Source: Phaeobacter sp. G2 (GTDB lineage: Bacteria > Pseudomonadota > Alphaproteobacteria > Rhodobacterales > Rhodobacteraceae). Taken from it: a stretch of 64,000 nucleotides of DNA. The notes beneath the pieces were generated by a model. The model had not been told where the DNA came from and did not search any database. It was given only the letters and a program-made list of their open reading frames with translations. The stretch is taken from NCBI GenBank assembly GCA_025163595.1, contig CP104104.1, positions 1 through 64,000 of the forward strand, in the 5' to 3' direction. Positions 17,347-25,972 of this stretch are shown here, in pieces (position 1 is the first letter of the stretch; the number at the start of each line of letters is the position of its first letter). The translations under genes were made by a program, and so were the position numbers.

Positions 17347-18390
17347 CTACTCCGACAGGATCAGGTGCACCTTCACCGACTTTGAACGATCCGTGGCGGT
17401 ACGGAAGGCCTCCTGTGCCTGCTCCAGCGGGAAATTCTGGGTGATCATCGGGCGAACGTCGATCCGGCCCGTGACAATCGCTTCGACCGCTTCAGCGAAT
17501 TCGGTGTCGAAACGGAAAGTGCCCAGCACGCGCAGCTCTTTTGCCACGATCGCGTTCAAAGGGAGCGGTGTGTCGCCTGCGACACCGACCTGCACTAGCG
17601 TCCCGCGCGGGCGCAAGGCCGCGATAGCGGATCGGATCGCGGGTTCGGCCGCAGAGCATTCAAAAACCACATCGAAGTGGCCCTTGTCTGCAGCGAACAC
17701 GGTCATCGCTTCGGCGTCTTGCATCACGTTGATGCAGCGCGTCGCCCCCATTCGGGACGAGACCGCAAGAGCTTCGTCCTGAAGGTCGGTCACCACGATT
17801 TCAAACGCGCCTTCCTTTGCGGCGATTGCCGAGCACAAAACGCCGATGGGCCCCGCGCCGGTGATCAGGACCCGCTTGCCGGCGAGATCACCCGCAATAC
17901 GGGCGGCGTGCAGGCACACAGCAAGGGGTTCGGCGCAGGCAACGGCCCCAAGATCTGCCCCGGGGGGGACCTTGACGCATTGCGCGGCACTCACGACTAT
18001 TCGGGTGCGGAATAACCCCTGTTCGTGCGGTAGACGAATGGCCGATCCGTTGAACCGCATGTTCAGGCAGTGCATGGTCAGCCCATCGAGGCAATACGGG
18101 CACGTGCCGCAGGGGCGACTGGGGTTTACGGCGACACCGTCTCCTTCGGCCAAGCCGTCGACTCCCGGGCCCACGGCCAAAACGCGGCCAGACGCTTCGT
18201 GTCCCAGAATGATCGGTTCGCGCACGCGGATCGTGCCAATGCCGCCTTGTGACAGGTAGTGCATGTCCGACCCGCATATACCGCCTGACGCCATGGCCAG
18301 CAGGACTTGACCTTCGCTGGGTTCCTCGACGACGTCGGTTTCGATGCGCAGATCGTCCTGACCATGGAGGCGGCAAACTCGGGTTTCCAT
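17347..18390 (-). CDS. zinc-dependent L-gulonate/L-idonate 5-dehydrogenase family protein
   Basis: A 347-residue medium-chain Zn alcohol dehydrogenase. Catalytic-zinc segments are ICGSDMHY and GHEASG near residues 38-66. The structural zinc site is CGTCPYCLDGLTMHC near 93. The NAD fold has TGAGPIGVL near 171. It resembles L-idonate 5-dehydrogenases. Next to UxuB- and UxuA-type genes, oxidation of L-gulonate to D-fructuronate or of L-idonate to 5-ketogluconate are the likely reactions. I use the Met at 18390; a longer frame would run into the dctM gene. It is last in the TRAP operon, 8 bases after dctM. Confidence 0.8.
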   Translation of the reverse strand: METRVCRLHGQDDLRIETDVVEEPSEGQVLLAMASGGICGSDMHYLSQGGIGTIRVREPIILGHEASGRVLAVGPGVDGLAEGDGVAVNPSRPCGTCPYCLDGLTMHCLNMRFNGSAIRLPHEQGLFRTRIVVSAAQCVKVPPGADLGAVACAEPLAVCLHAARIAGDLAGKRVLITGAGPIGVLCSAIAAKEGAFEIVVTDLQDEALAVSSRMGATRCINVMQDAEAMTVFAADKGHFDVVFECSAAEPAIRSAIAALRPRGTLVQVGVAGDTPLPLNAIVAKELRVLGTFRFDTEFAEAVEAIVTGRIDVRPMITQNFPLEQAQEAFRTATDRSKSVKVHLILSE

Positions 18391-18398
18391 CGGGAACC

Positions 18399-19676
18399 TC
18401 ACTTTATCAGAAGGGACGGCAACCATGTTGCCAGGGCAGGAATGTAGGACACCGCCAGAAGTACCGCGATGTTGGTCAGCAGGAACGGCAGGATTGCTTT
18501 GACCACCGGCATCAGCGGCAGCCGTGCGATCCCCGCGCAAACAAAAAGGCAGACACCGACGGGCGGGGTGGTCAGGCCGATCATCAGGTTCAGCACTGCA
18601 AAGGTAGCGAAGTGCAATGGTTCGATCCCGACGGCTTCAGCCAGGGACAGAAGCGGTACGAATAGGATGATAAGGGCGGCGATGGTTTCCATGAACATGC
18701 CAACAAACAGCAGCAGGAGGTTGATCAGCAGAATGACCAGGAAGCGATTGTCGGTGAAGCTGAGTACACCGTCCGCGATGGTCTGCGGGATGCGTTCCGA
18801 CACCAGGATCCAGCCAAATACGTTGGCGAACCCGACGAGCGCCAAGATGCCTGCAGCGGAGGTGCCACTTTCGACGACGATGCCGGGGAGTTCTCGGACT
18901 GGCAATTCACGGTAGATGAACGCGCCGACGATGAAGGCATAGACCGACGCCACGATGGCGGTTTCGGTCGGCGTGGCAAGACCGGACAGCAAGCCGTAGA
19001 TGATCAGGAACGTCATCGCCAACGCCCAGAACGCCCCGGCGAAGGATTTTGCGACCTCTTTGAACCCTTGCCACGGCTGGCGCGGGAAATTGCGGCGACG
19101 GGAGATGACGTAGGCCGTGACCATCATCGCCAGACCCATCAGGATGCCGGGAATGGCGCCGGCCAGAAACATCTGCCCCACGGATATGCCGGACAGCGCC
19201 CCCACGATGATCATCGGCACGGATGGCGGAATGATCGGCCCCACGGTAGAGGAGGCAGCCGTGACAGCGGCGGAGAAATCAGCCGGATAGCCGGCCTTCT
19301 TCATACCAGGGATCATGACGCCCCCGATCGAGGCGGCGTCGGCCACGGCCGTGCCGGTGATGCCGCCGAACAGCATGGAGGCCGCAATGTTGGTCAAACC
19401 CAGGCCGCCCCTGATCCAGCCGACCAGCGAATTGGCGAAGCGGATGATGCGCTGTGTGATTCCGCCGCGGTTCATCAGATTGCCTGCCAGGATGAAGCCC
19501 GGAATGGACAACAGCACGAAGACATCCATGCCGGCATACATCTTTTGCGGCATCACGACGGCGGGGATGCCCGACAAAAGCAAATAGGCAAGCGAAGAAA
19601 TGCCCAGCGTGATGGCAACGGGGATTCCAACGATCAGGCCGCCGATGAAAACGAGGAACAGTACGGTGACGCCCAT
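18399..19676 (-). CDS. TRAP transporter large permease (DctM)
   Basis: A 425-residue integral membrane protein with about 12 helices. It starts LFLVFIGGLIVGIPVAITLG and contains the DctM features GNLMNRGGITQRI near 64, SMLFGGITGTAVADAASIG near 92 and LTTPPVGVCLFV near 360. It is the ion-coupled channel subunit of a tripartite ATP-independent periplasmic transporter. It follows dctQ by 3 bases. Substrate is probably a sugar acid given the operon; the sequence alone does not show it. Confidence 0.93.
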   Translation of the reverse strand: MGVTVLFLVFIGGLIVGIPVAITLGISSLAYLLLSGIPAVVMPQKMYAGMDVFVLLSIPGFILAGNLMNRGGITQRIIRFANSLVGWIRGGLGLTNIAASMLFGGITGTAVADAASIGGVMIPGMKKAGYPADFSAAVTAASSTVGPIIPPSVPMIIVGALSGISVGQMFLAGAIPGILMGLAMMVTAYVISRRRNFPRQPWQGFKEVAKSFAGAFWALAMTFLIIYGLLSGLATPTETAIVASVYAFIVGAFIYRELPVRELPGIVVESGTSAAGILALVGFANVFGWILVSERIPQTIADGVLSFTDNRFLVILLINLLLLFVGMFMETIAALIILFVPLLSLAEAVGIEPLHFATFAVLNLMIGLTTPPVGVCLFVCAGIARLPLMPVVKAILPFLLTNIAVLLAVSYIPALATWLPSLLIK

Positions 19677-19679
19677 GTG

Positions 19680-20186
19680 TCAGAGGTCCTCTTCGGGTTT
19701 GACGGGAAGGCCGTTTTCCTTGCCAGTCACCATGCCCAGCACACGCAACGCAGCGAACACCAGAAGGAAGACCAGCAACAAGAAGACGGTAACGTGAACG
19801 AAATCCATGCGCAGACCCAGCGCAGGGGATGTCTGCATCGATCCGATGCTGGTATAGCGCCAAGCGTGCGGCAGCAGATACAGTGCCAGCCCACTTGTCG
19901 CCAAGGCCGCGATCAGCCGCAGGTTCCAGGGCGCGCGTCCGGGCAGGCTTTCGCAGATCACATCGACGTTGACCAGATCGCCCGAGCGGAAAGACAGCCC
20001 CGCCCCGAAGGCTACCATGAACAGCAAAGCATAGCGGGTGAGCTCCTCGGTCCAGACAAAGGCGATGCCGGTGAGGCGACCGGTGACTTGCACAAGGACG
20101 GCGACGATCAGAACCGCGAAGGACAATCCGGTGCCCCATTGGGCCAGCCGTGTCACAAGATGAATGATCGTATCGGGGGGTTTCAT
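19680..20186 (-). CDS. TRAP transporter small permease (DctQ)
   Basis: A 168-residue protein with four transmembrane helices (about residues 17-37, 51-68, 90-110 and 131-152) and the DctQ-typical FVWTEELTRYALLFMVAFGAG near residue 43. It bridges the binding protein and the large permease. It lies between dctP and dctM in the minus-strand operon. Confidence 0.9.
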   Translation of the reverse strand: MKPPDTIIHLVTRLAQWGTGLSFAVLIVAVLVQVTGRLTGIAFVWTEELTRYALLFMVAFGAGLSFRSGDLVNVDVICESLPGRAPWNLRLIAALATSGLALYLLPHAWRYTSIGSMQTSPALGLRMDFVHVTVFLLLVFLLVFAALRVLGMVTGKENGLPVKPEEDL

Positions 20187-20250
20187 GAAACATCCTTGGC
20201 AAGTGAATGTGGCGGTTGCGGCGCCACCGAAGCGGCGCCGCGGGGAGGGA

Positions 20251-21222
20251 TCACTCGGTAAAGAGGCCTTCGACGATGGGCCGGACTTCGTCGCTGACGT
20301 TCATCAAGACCGCATCCTTGGCTGCCGCCTGAAACGCGGCTCCGTCGACCTCGACGAAGGTCATGCCCTGCTCTTCGAGGTAGGCACGGTCGTCTGCGAC
20401 GGACTGCTCGAACAATTCACGCTCGTACTCCTGTGCACGCGCGGCGGCTTCCATGACGTGGCCCTGATCTTCTTCGCTCAGTTGGTTCCATTTGGATTCA
20501 GCGATGGTCAGATAGATCCAGCTGCGTACGTGCTCTGTCAGGTTCACGTGGCTTTGCACCTCGGCGAAGCTGGCGGACCGGATCAGGGCAAGGGGGTTTT
20601 CCTGCGCTTCGATAGTGCCGTTCTGAAGCGAGGTGAACACCTCTGAGAACGCCATCGGACCGGGATTCGCGCCAAGCGCCTGCCAGGTGTCGACGAACAA
20701 CGGCACATTCGGCACGCGCATCTTCAGGCCCTGAAGATCGTCGGGGCTGGCGATGGGGCGGTTCGACGTCAGGTTGCGCGGGCCGCGTGCGAAATAGGCG
20801 ATGGGGCGGATCTGCGCGTTCGCGATGATCTCTGCCTTGATCTGGTCGCCGATGTCACCGGACGCCACTTCGTCCATATGCTCGATTGATCGGTAGGCGT
20901 AGGGCACGGCCAGCAGGGCGGCCATGGGTGACCAGTTTTGCAGGCTTTCGCCGGTGATCGTCATGTCGACGGTGCCCAATTGCATGCCGTTGATCAGGTC
21001 GATTTCCTTACCGAGGCTTTCGTTCGGGAACACCTCGACCGCGATACGGCCGTCGGTCAGCGCGGACAGTTCCTCGCCGAACTTGACGGAGGCCAGGTGC
21101 CACGGGTTGTCCTCGTTAGCGAGGTGGCCCAGTTGCAGTGTCATGTCCTGCGCGAAGGCCGGGATGGCCGACATTGCCGCGACGGATGCCGCTGCGAAGG
21201 TTGTTTTCCAGTTGAATGTCAT
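20251..21222 (-). CDS. TRAP transporter periplasmic solute-binding protein (DctP)
   Basis: A 323-residue secreted binding protein. A signal peptide (basic MTFNWK, hydrophobic core, cleavage after AFA near residue 24) precedes LQLGHLANEDNPWHLASVKF. The segment LKMRVPNVPLFVDTWQALG near 150 holds the Arg that clamps the substrate carboxylate in this family, and FSEVFTSLQNGTIEAQENP follows. I use the Met at 21222, which overlaps the GntR stop by 4 bases. The likely ligand is a hexonate or hexuronate, from the adjacent catabolic genes. Confidence 0.9.
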   Translation of the reverse strand: MTFNWKTTFAAASVAAMSAIPAFAQDMTLQLGHLANEDNPWHLASVKFGEELSALTDGRIAVEVFPNESLGKEIDLINGMQLGTVDMTITGESLQNWSPMAALLAVPYAYRSIEHMDEVASGDIGDQIKAEIIANAQIRPIAYFARGPRNLTSNRPIASPDDLQGLKMRVPNVPLFVDTWQALGANPGPMAFSEVFTSLQNGTIEAQENPLALIRSASFAEVQSHVNLTEHVRSWIYLTIAESKWNQLSEEDQGHVMEAAARAQEYERELFEQSVADDRAYLEEQGMTFVEVDGAAFQAAAKDAVLMNVSDEVRPIVEGLFTE

Positions 21223-21965
21223 GTGTCGTCTCCTCCTTGGATGGGTGCGTTGACCGGTTCGGGAATGGGCCCGTCCGGCACGTCGAAAAAGTCGGGATTT
21301 GCCATTAGGATCTGCGGCAGGTCGTTGAGAATCTCGCGCAGGTGGCCCCGAATGGCCGCATTGGCCCCCGCGCAATCGCCGATCTCTATGCGGTCGACGA
21401 CCGCTTTGTGTTGTTCGATCAGTTTCAGGACAGGCAAGTGACCCAGCGATAGGAATCGGACCCGATCCATCTGGGACTTCAGCCCCTCGATCAGGCGCCA
21501 GGCATCGGCCTTGCCGGCGGCGTCGGCCAAGGTGCGGTGAAAGCGGTCATCCATGCCGATGAAGTTGTGCGGATCGCCGTGCACCGCCGCCGCCTGCGCC
21601 TTAAGCTGGGCGCGAAGGTCCTGGACAACAGCGGGATCCGGGGTCGCAGCTAGGATCGCCACGATGTCCGCCTCAATCGCCTCGCGCAGGAACCGCGAAC
21701 TCAGCACCGCGCCGTAGCCGATCTTCGTTATGACGGTACCGCGCTGCGGCCGAATAGCGACGAGACCTTCGCCGGACAGCTTGATGAACGCTTCGCGGAC
21801 AGGTTGGCGGCTGACCGAACATGCCCGCGCGATTTCGCTTTCGGAAATGTTATCACCAGGAGAATAGCGATTGCGAATGATGGCCTCGCGCAAGCGGACA
21901 TGGATCTGCGGTGAGATTGCCGCAGATGGATCCAGGTCATTCGCAATAGGGCTATGTGCCGTCAT
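21219..21965 (-). CDS. GntR-family regulator with FCD effector domain
   Basis: A 248-residue regulator. The winged HTH at about residues 20-85 includes ISESEIARACSVSRQPVREAFIKL. A C-terminal all-helical FCD domain contains DDRFHRTLADAAGK near 142 and HKAVVDRIEIGD near 195, which supply metal- and ligand-binding residues. FCD regulators such as UxuR and ExuR respond to sugar acids and repress the adjacent operons. It is divergent from uxuA across 98 bases and coupled to dctP, so it probably controls both transcripts. Confidence 0.88.
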   Translation of the reverse strand: MTAHSPIANDLDPSAAISPQIHVRLREAIIRNRYSPGDNISESEIARACSVSRQPVREAFIKLSGEGLVAIRPQRGTVITKIGYGAVLSSRFLREAIEADIVAILAATPDPAVVQDLRAQLKAQAAAVHGDPHNFIGMDDRFHRTLADAAGKADAWRLIEGLKSQMDRVRFLSLGHLPVLKLIEQHKAVVDRIEIGDCAGANAAIRGHLREILNDLPQILMANPDFFDVPDGPIPEPVNAPIQGGDDT

Positions 21966-22063
21966 GATTCGTCTCCTCCCTCACAGCATCTACCATACTT
22001 CCATACTAGTCAGCAACAGTTGGTTATGTTAAGACCGTGCCAAGCGACTCGGGAGGATAAGAG
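21966..22063. promoter_or_regulatory. divergent control region between the GntR regulator and uxuA
   Basis: This 98-base gap must hold both promoters and the regulator's operator. On the minus strand AGTATGG and AAGTATGG lie in tandem (about 21990-22006). AACA and TGTT half-sites flank eight bases near 22014-22029. Neither can be called an operator with certainty. GGGAGGATAAGAG is the uxuA ribosome site. Confidence 0.4.
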
Positions 22064-23275
22064 ATGAAACAGACATGGCGTTGGTTCGGGCCGAAGGATC
22101 TCGTGTCGATCGACGACACGCGACAAGCGGGGGTGACGGGGATCGTCTCGTCCTTGCACCACGTAGCGACAGGCGCGGTCTGGTCGCCGGACGAGATTGC
22201 CGCGCGCCAAAGCGACATCGCCACAATGAAGGACGGCAGCCCCTCTGGCATTGCGTGGGACGTTGTCGAAAGCCTGCCGGTGTCCGAGGATATAAAGAAA
22301 CAGACGGGCCAATGGCGCGACCATATCGAGGCTTATAAACAAAGCCTTCATAATCTGGCAGACGCCGGCCTGTCGGTGATTTGCTACAATTTCATGCCTG
22401 TCCTCGACTGGACCCGCACGGATCTCGCATGGGCGCGGCCCTCTGGTGCCACATGCATGCGGTTCGACCTCGTCGATTTCGCGGCCTTCGATCTGCACGT
22501 GTTGAAACGTGACGGGGCCGCCGATGATTTCGACGATGCCCTGCGTGATGAGGCAACTGCACGTTTCGAGGCGATGAGCGAGGCACACCGCGAAGATCTT
22601 GCCAAGAATGTCGTGTTCGGCCTGCCCGGCGCGGCGGAAAGCTTCACGCTCGACGATGTTCGCCGGCATGTTGCCGAATACAGCGCTATCGACGAAGACC
22701 GTCTGCGTCGGCACCTGATCGATTTCCTTGAAGAAGTGGCCCCCGTTGCGCAAGCCAGAGGCCTGCGCCTGTGTTGCCATCCCGACGATCCGCCGGTGCC
22801 GCTGCTGGGCCTGCCGCGCATCATGTCCACCGAGGCGCAGTACAGGAAGGTCATGCAGGCCGTCGATCTGCCCGCCAACGGGATTACCTTGTGTTCCGGC
22901 TCGCTCGGGGCGCGGTCGGACAATGACCTGCCGGGGATGATGGAACGGTTGGGCGACCGTGTACACTTTCTGCATCTGCGCAACGTGAAACGCGAAAGCG
23001 ATGCCCTGTTCGGATCATTCTTTGAGGATGAACACCTTGAGGGCGACACGGACATGGTGGCCCTGATCGCCGCTGCCTTGAACGAAGAGGACAAGCGCCG
23101 CGCGCAGGGTCGCGACGATTGGTCGATCCCGTTCCGTCCTGATCACGGCCAGGACATCCTTGATGACTTGCACCGCAAAGCGCAGCCAGGCTATCCGGCC
23201 ATCGGTCGACTAAAGGGGCTGGCCGAATTGCGCGGTGTAATCGCAGGGCTGCAGCACGGGCGACCCCAAACATGA
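22064..23275 (+). CDS. uxuA: mannonate dehydratase UxuA
   Basis: UxuA dehydrates D-mannonate to 2-keto-3-deoxygluconate with Mn2+. The 403-residue length matches the family. The expected metal ligands are visible: His in RLCCHPDDPP near 244, Cys in TLCSGSLGARSDND near 280, His in FLHLRNVKRES near 307 and Asp in IPFRPDHG near 355. The N-terminal MKQTWRWFGPKD is characteristic. Strong ribosome site GGAGGATAAGAG. It overlaps the next gene by 4 bases (ATGA) in a uxuA-uxuB-kdgK operon. Confidence 0.95.
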   Translation: MKQTWRWFGPKDLVSIDDTRQAGVTGIVSSLHHVATGAVWSPDEIAARQSDIATMKDGSPSGIAWDVVESLPVSEDIKKQTGQWRDHIEAYKQSLHNLADAGLSVICYNFMPVLDWTRTDLAWARPSGATCMRFDLVDFAAFDLHVLKRDGAADDFDDALRDEATARFEAMSEAHREDLAKNVVFGLPGAAESFTLDDVRRHVAEYSAIDEDRLRRHLIDFLEEVAPVAQARGLRLCCHPDDPPVPLLGLPRIMSTEAQYRKVMQAVDLPANGITLCSGSLGARSDNDLPGMMERLGDRVHFLHLRNVKRESDALFGSFFEDEHLEGDTDMVALIAAALNEEDKRRAQGRDDWSIPFRPDHGQDILDDLHRKAQPGYPAIGRLKGLAELRGVIAGLQHGRPQT

Positions 23276-24732
23276 TGACACGGCTGATGGCACTCGAAGG
23301 CATGCCGGACAGCGTGCGCGTTCCCGCATACCGGCGTGAAAATCATGGTGCGGGGATCGTCCATCTGGGTCTGGGCGCGTTCCACAAGGCACACCAAGCC
23401 GCCTATACTGACGACGCGATAGAGCATTCGGGCGGCGACTGGCGCATCGTCGGGGTCAGCCTGCGCAGCGAGGCACCATCGCGCGAACTGCAGCCGCAGA
23501 ACGGGCTCTACACGGTCATCGAACGGGACTTTTCCGGCAGCCGCGCGCGTGTGATTGGGTCCATTGCAGCGACCCATTGTCTTAAGACCGACCGCGCCGC
23601 GATTGAGGGCGCGCTGCAGGACCCCGCCACACGGATCGTCTCGATCACAGTGACGGAAAAGGGCTACGGGCTGGACCGGGCGACGGGGGGCATAGCAATC
23701 GATCACCCGGCCATCGCGCATGACCTGTCCCATCCAGCCGAACCACAGGGTTTGGCGGGTCTTCTGGTCCGCGCGTTGGGTCAACGCCGCGCGGCGGGCG
23801 TGCCGCCCTTCACTGTTCTGTCTTGCGATAATCTTCCAGACAATGGTCCCGTGTTGCGCAGCCTGCTGATCGATTTTTGCCGCCATGCGGCACCCGAACT
23901 GGTCGATCACATCACGTTCGACGTGGCCTTTCCCGCGACCATGGTGGACAGGATCACCCCTGCCCCCACGCTCGAAACCCTCGCGCTTGCAAGCCGGATG
24001 ACCGGCCATGCCGACGAAGCCGCTATCGAGACCGAAGGGTTCCACCAATGGGTGATCGAAGATTCGTTCCCGACGGGACGTCCGAAATGGGAGGCGGGCG
24101 GCGCGATCTTCACAGATGACGTGCGCCCTTACGAGGCGATGAAACTGCGGATGCTGAACGGTGCCCACTCGATGCTGGCCTACACCGGTTTTGCAGCAGG
24201 GCATCGCTACGTGCGCGATGTCATGGCCGATCCTGCCTTGTCGCGCCTCGTCTCGCGCCACCTCTACGCCGCCGCCGCGACGTTGCGGCCCTTGCCGGGT
24301 GTGGATTTCGCCGGTTACGCGGCCCAGCTCGAAGAGCGGTTTTGCAATCCGCATCTGGCGCATGAGACCTACCAGATCGCCATGGACGGGTCGGAGAAGA
24401 TCACACAGCGTATCCTCGCCCCCGCGCAGTCCGCCAGCAGCACAGGTCAGGACCTTCGTCCGTTCGCCTTTGCCACGGTAGCCTGGATGCGCCATCTGAC
24501 CGGGTCGACCCACGACTGTGCACCTTACGAGGTGCGCGACCCGCGCGCGAAAGACCTGGGTGCTATGACACGGGGTCAGCCCGCTTCACAGATCGTTTTC
24601 GCGCTGCGCGACGCATCCTTCGTGCCAACCGCGCTCACGCGGGACGACGCATTCTGGGCTCAGGTCGAAGAGCTGCTTCACGCAATGCTGACCCGTCCCA
24701 TGGCGGATGTCATCGCACAGGAGGTTGCATGA
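23272..24732 (+). CDS. uxuB: D-mannonate oxidoreductase (fructuronate reductase), UxuB-like
   Basis: A 486-residue mannitol-dehydrogenase-family protein, the same length as E. coli UxuB, which interconverts D-fructuronate and D-mannonate with NADH. The N-terminal Rossmann motif is VHLGLGAFHKAHQA near residue 24. The catalytic signature KLRMLNGAHSMLAYTG lies near 291 and supplies the active-site Lys, Asn and His. It is coupled by 4-base overlaps to uxuA upstream and kdgK downstream. Mannitol or altronate dehydrogenase activity is possible from sequence alone, but the neighbours decide for mannonate. Confidence 0.88.
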   Translation: MMTRLMALEGMPDSVRVPAYRRENHGAGIVHLGLGAFHKAHQAAYTDDAIEHSGGDWRIVGVSLRSEAPSRELQPQNGLYTVIERDFSGSRARVIGSIAATHCLKTDRAAIEGALQDPATRIVSITVTEKGYGLDRATGGIAIDHPAIAHDLSHPAEPQGLAGLLVRALGQRRAAGVPPFTVLSCDNLPDNGPVLRSLLIDFCRHAAPELVDHITFDVAFPATMVDRITPAPTLETLALASRMTGHADEAAIETEGFHQWVIEDSFPTGRPKWEAGGAIFTDDVRPYEAMKLRMLNGAHSMLAYTGFAAGHRYVRDVMADPALSRLVSRHLYAAAATLRPLPGVDFAGYAAQLEERFCNPHLAHETYQIAMDGSEKITQRILAPAQSASSTGQDLRPFAFATVAWMRHLTGSTHDCAPYEVRDPRAKDLGAMTRGQPASQIVFALRDASFVPTALTRDDAFWAQVEELLHAMLTRPMADVIAQEVA

Positions 24733-25649
24733 AGCGCCTTGTCTCGATCGGGGAATGTATGCTGGAGCTGTCCGCTGCCAAAGGCGATCTTTGGCGTATG
24801 GGTATAGCCGGCGATACGCTGAACACCGCATGGTACGCGCGCGCCTGCCTGCCCGCCGATTGGGGCGTGGCCTATGGGACCTGCATCGGCACCGACGAGG
24901 TGTCGCAGCGCATTCCGACCTTTTTGGCCGAAAACGGGCTTGAGACCGATCGGGTGCTGACCCACCCGACCCGGTCCGTCGGCTTGTACATGATTTCGCT
25001 GCATGATGGGGAGCGCAGCTTTACCTACTGGCGCGACACCTCCGCTGCCCGAACCCTAGCGAGCGATCCGGACCGGCTTCTGGCGTTGACCGCAGACGCA
25101 AATGTTTTGCATGTCTCCGGGATAACCCTTGCGATCCTGCCGCCTGTGGGACGTGCCGCGCTCATCGAGGTCCTGCGCCAACGCCGCAGCGAGGGGTGCA
25201 CGATCTCCTTCGATCCCAACTTGAGACCCCGACTATGGGAAAACCCGCAATCGGCCGTAGAGGCCCTGACCGAGATGGCGCGTGTCGCCACCATCGTCCT
25301 GCCGTCCTTTGACGACGAGCGGACGGCTTTCGGCGACGCGACGCCGGATGACACGGTCACGCGCTATGTCGCCCTGGGCGCCGACACGGTCGTGGTCAAG
25401 AACGGCGGCGGACGGATCGCGGCCTCGCACGGGGGTAGGAGAAGCGAGTTCGATGGCTTCGCGCGGGTGACACCGGTGGACACAACCGGGGCGGGCGACA
25501 GTTTCAACGGAGCTTTCCTGGCCGCGCTGGCAAGCGGCCAGCCGCTGAACCAGGCCGTCGCTTCAGGCCACTGTATTGCCCGGCAGGTCGTCGGTCACCG
25601 GGGCGGGCTGATGCCGAAGGATAAGATAAGCAAAACGCAGATGGACTGA
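24729..25649 (+). CDS. kdgK: 2-keto-3-deoxygluconate kinase (PfkB family)
   Basis: KdgK phosphorylates KDG to KDPG, feeding the Entner-Doudoroff aldolase. The 306-residue product begins RLVSIGECMLELS, has the substrate region AGDTLNTAWYAR near 29, FDPNLRPRLW near 161, and the PfkB signature DTTGAGDSFNGAF near 254 with the catalytic Asp. Its start overlaps the uxuB stop by 4 bases. No KDPG aldolase gene is in the window, so that step must be encoded elsewhere. Confidence 0.92.
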   Translation: MKRLVSIGECMLELSAAKGDLWRMGIAGDTLNTAWYARACLPADWGVAYGTCIGTDEVSQRIPTFLAENGLETDRVLTHPTRSVGLYMISLHDGERSFTYWRDTSAARTLASDPDRLLALTADANVLHVSGITLAILPPVGRAALIEVLRQRRSEGCTISFDPNLRPRLWENPQSAVEALTEMARVATIVLPSFDDERTAFGDATPDDTVTRYVALGADTVVVKNGGGRIAASHGGRRSEFDGFARVTPVDTTGAGDSFNGAFLAALASGQPLNQAVASGHCIARQVVGHRGGLMPKDKISKTQMD

Positions 25650-25761
25650 CCTGCGAACGTGTGCAACCTGGCTTGCTCCCGAGAAACAGGATGTGACTTG
25701 ATCCACATACCGGCGGGGGTGGTGCCTGGATCGAGTTGTCGCGGTAGATCCAGCGTTCTTT

Positions 25762-25848
25762 CTGACGCGAGCGATGGTAGATGTTGAAGACCTGATGGCA
25801 GAGCGGGGCGTGGTTGTCAGCCGGGAAGCGATCAGGCCGTGGGTCACC
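25762..25848 (+). pseudogene. IS6-family transposase N-terminal relic
   Basis: At 25774-25845 the plus strand encodes VDVEDLMAERGVVVSREAIR followed by PWV. This matches the HTH region near the N-terminus of IS6-family transposases (usual form RDVEDLMAERG...VSxExIRxW). Upstream and downstream codons do not continue the protein, and no DDE domain follows. The fragment lies between kdgK and acr3, at the right edge of the sugar-acid island. The remaining gap from 25650 to 25972 holds nothing else I can support. Confidence 0.6.
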
Positions 25849-25972
25849 CGCTTGCAGGGGGTGCCTGAACAAGGCTGCATAAAAACCTTGGTTTGGATCC
25901 TCTGTGCTTGTATCTGCATGCGGGAGGTGAGCGGGCTGTCTTTGGGCCGCCGTGGCCACAAAGGACCTATCT

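Noticed and set aside
19068..20261. A 397-codon open frame on the plus strand
   Set aside because: Antisense to dctM/dctQ; the translation is His/Asp/Gln/Arg rich with no hydrophobic pattern, typical of shadow frames.
23191..24513. A 440-codon open frame on the minus strand
   Set aside because: Antisense to uxuB, which has its full family signature on the other strand.
16088..25848. A single IS6 element split by insertion of the sugar-acid genes
   Set aside because: The C-terminal and N-terminal relics lie on opposite strands, which a simple split would not give.
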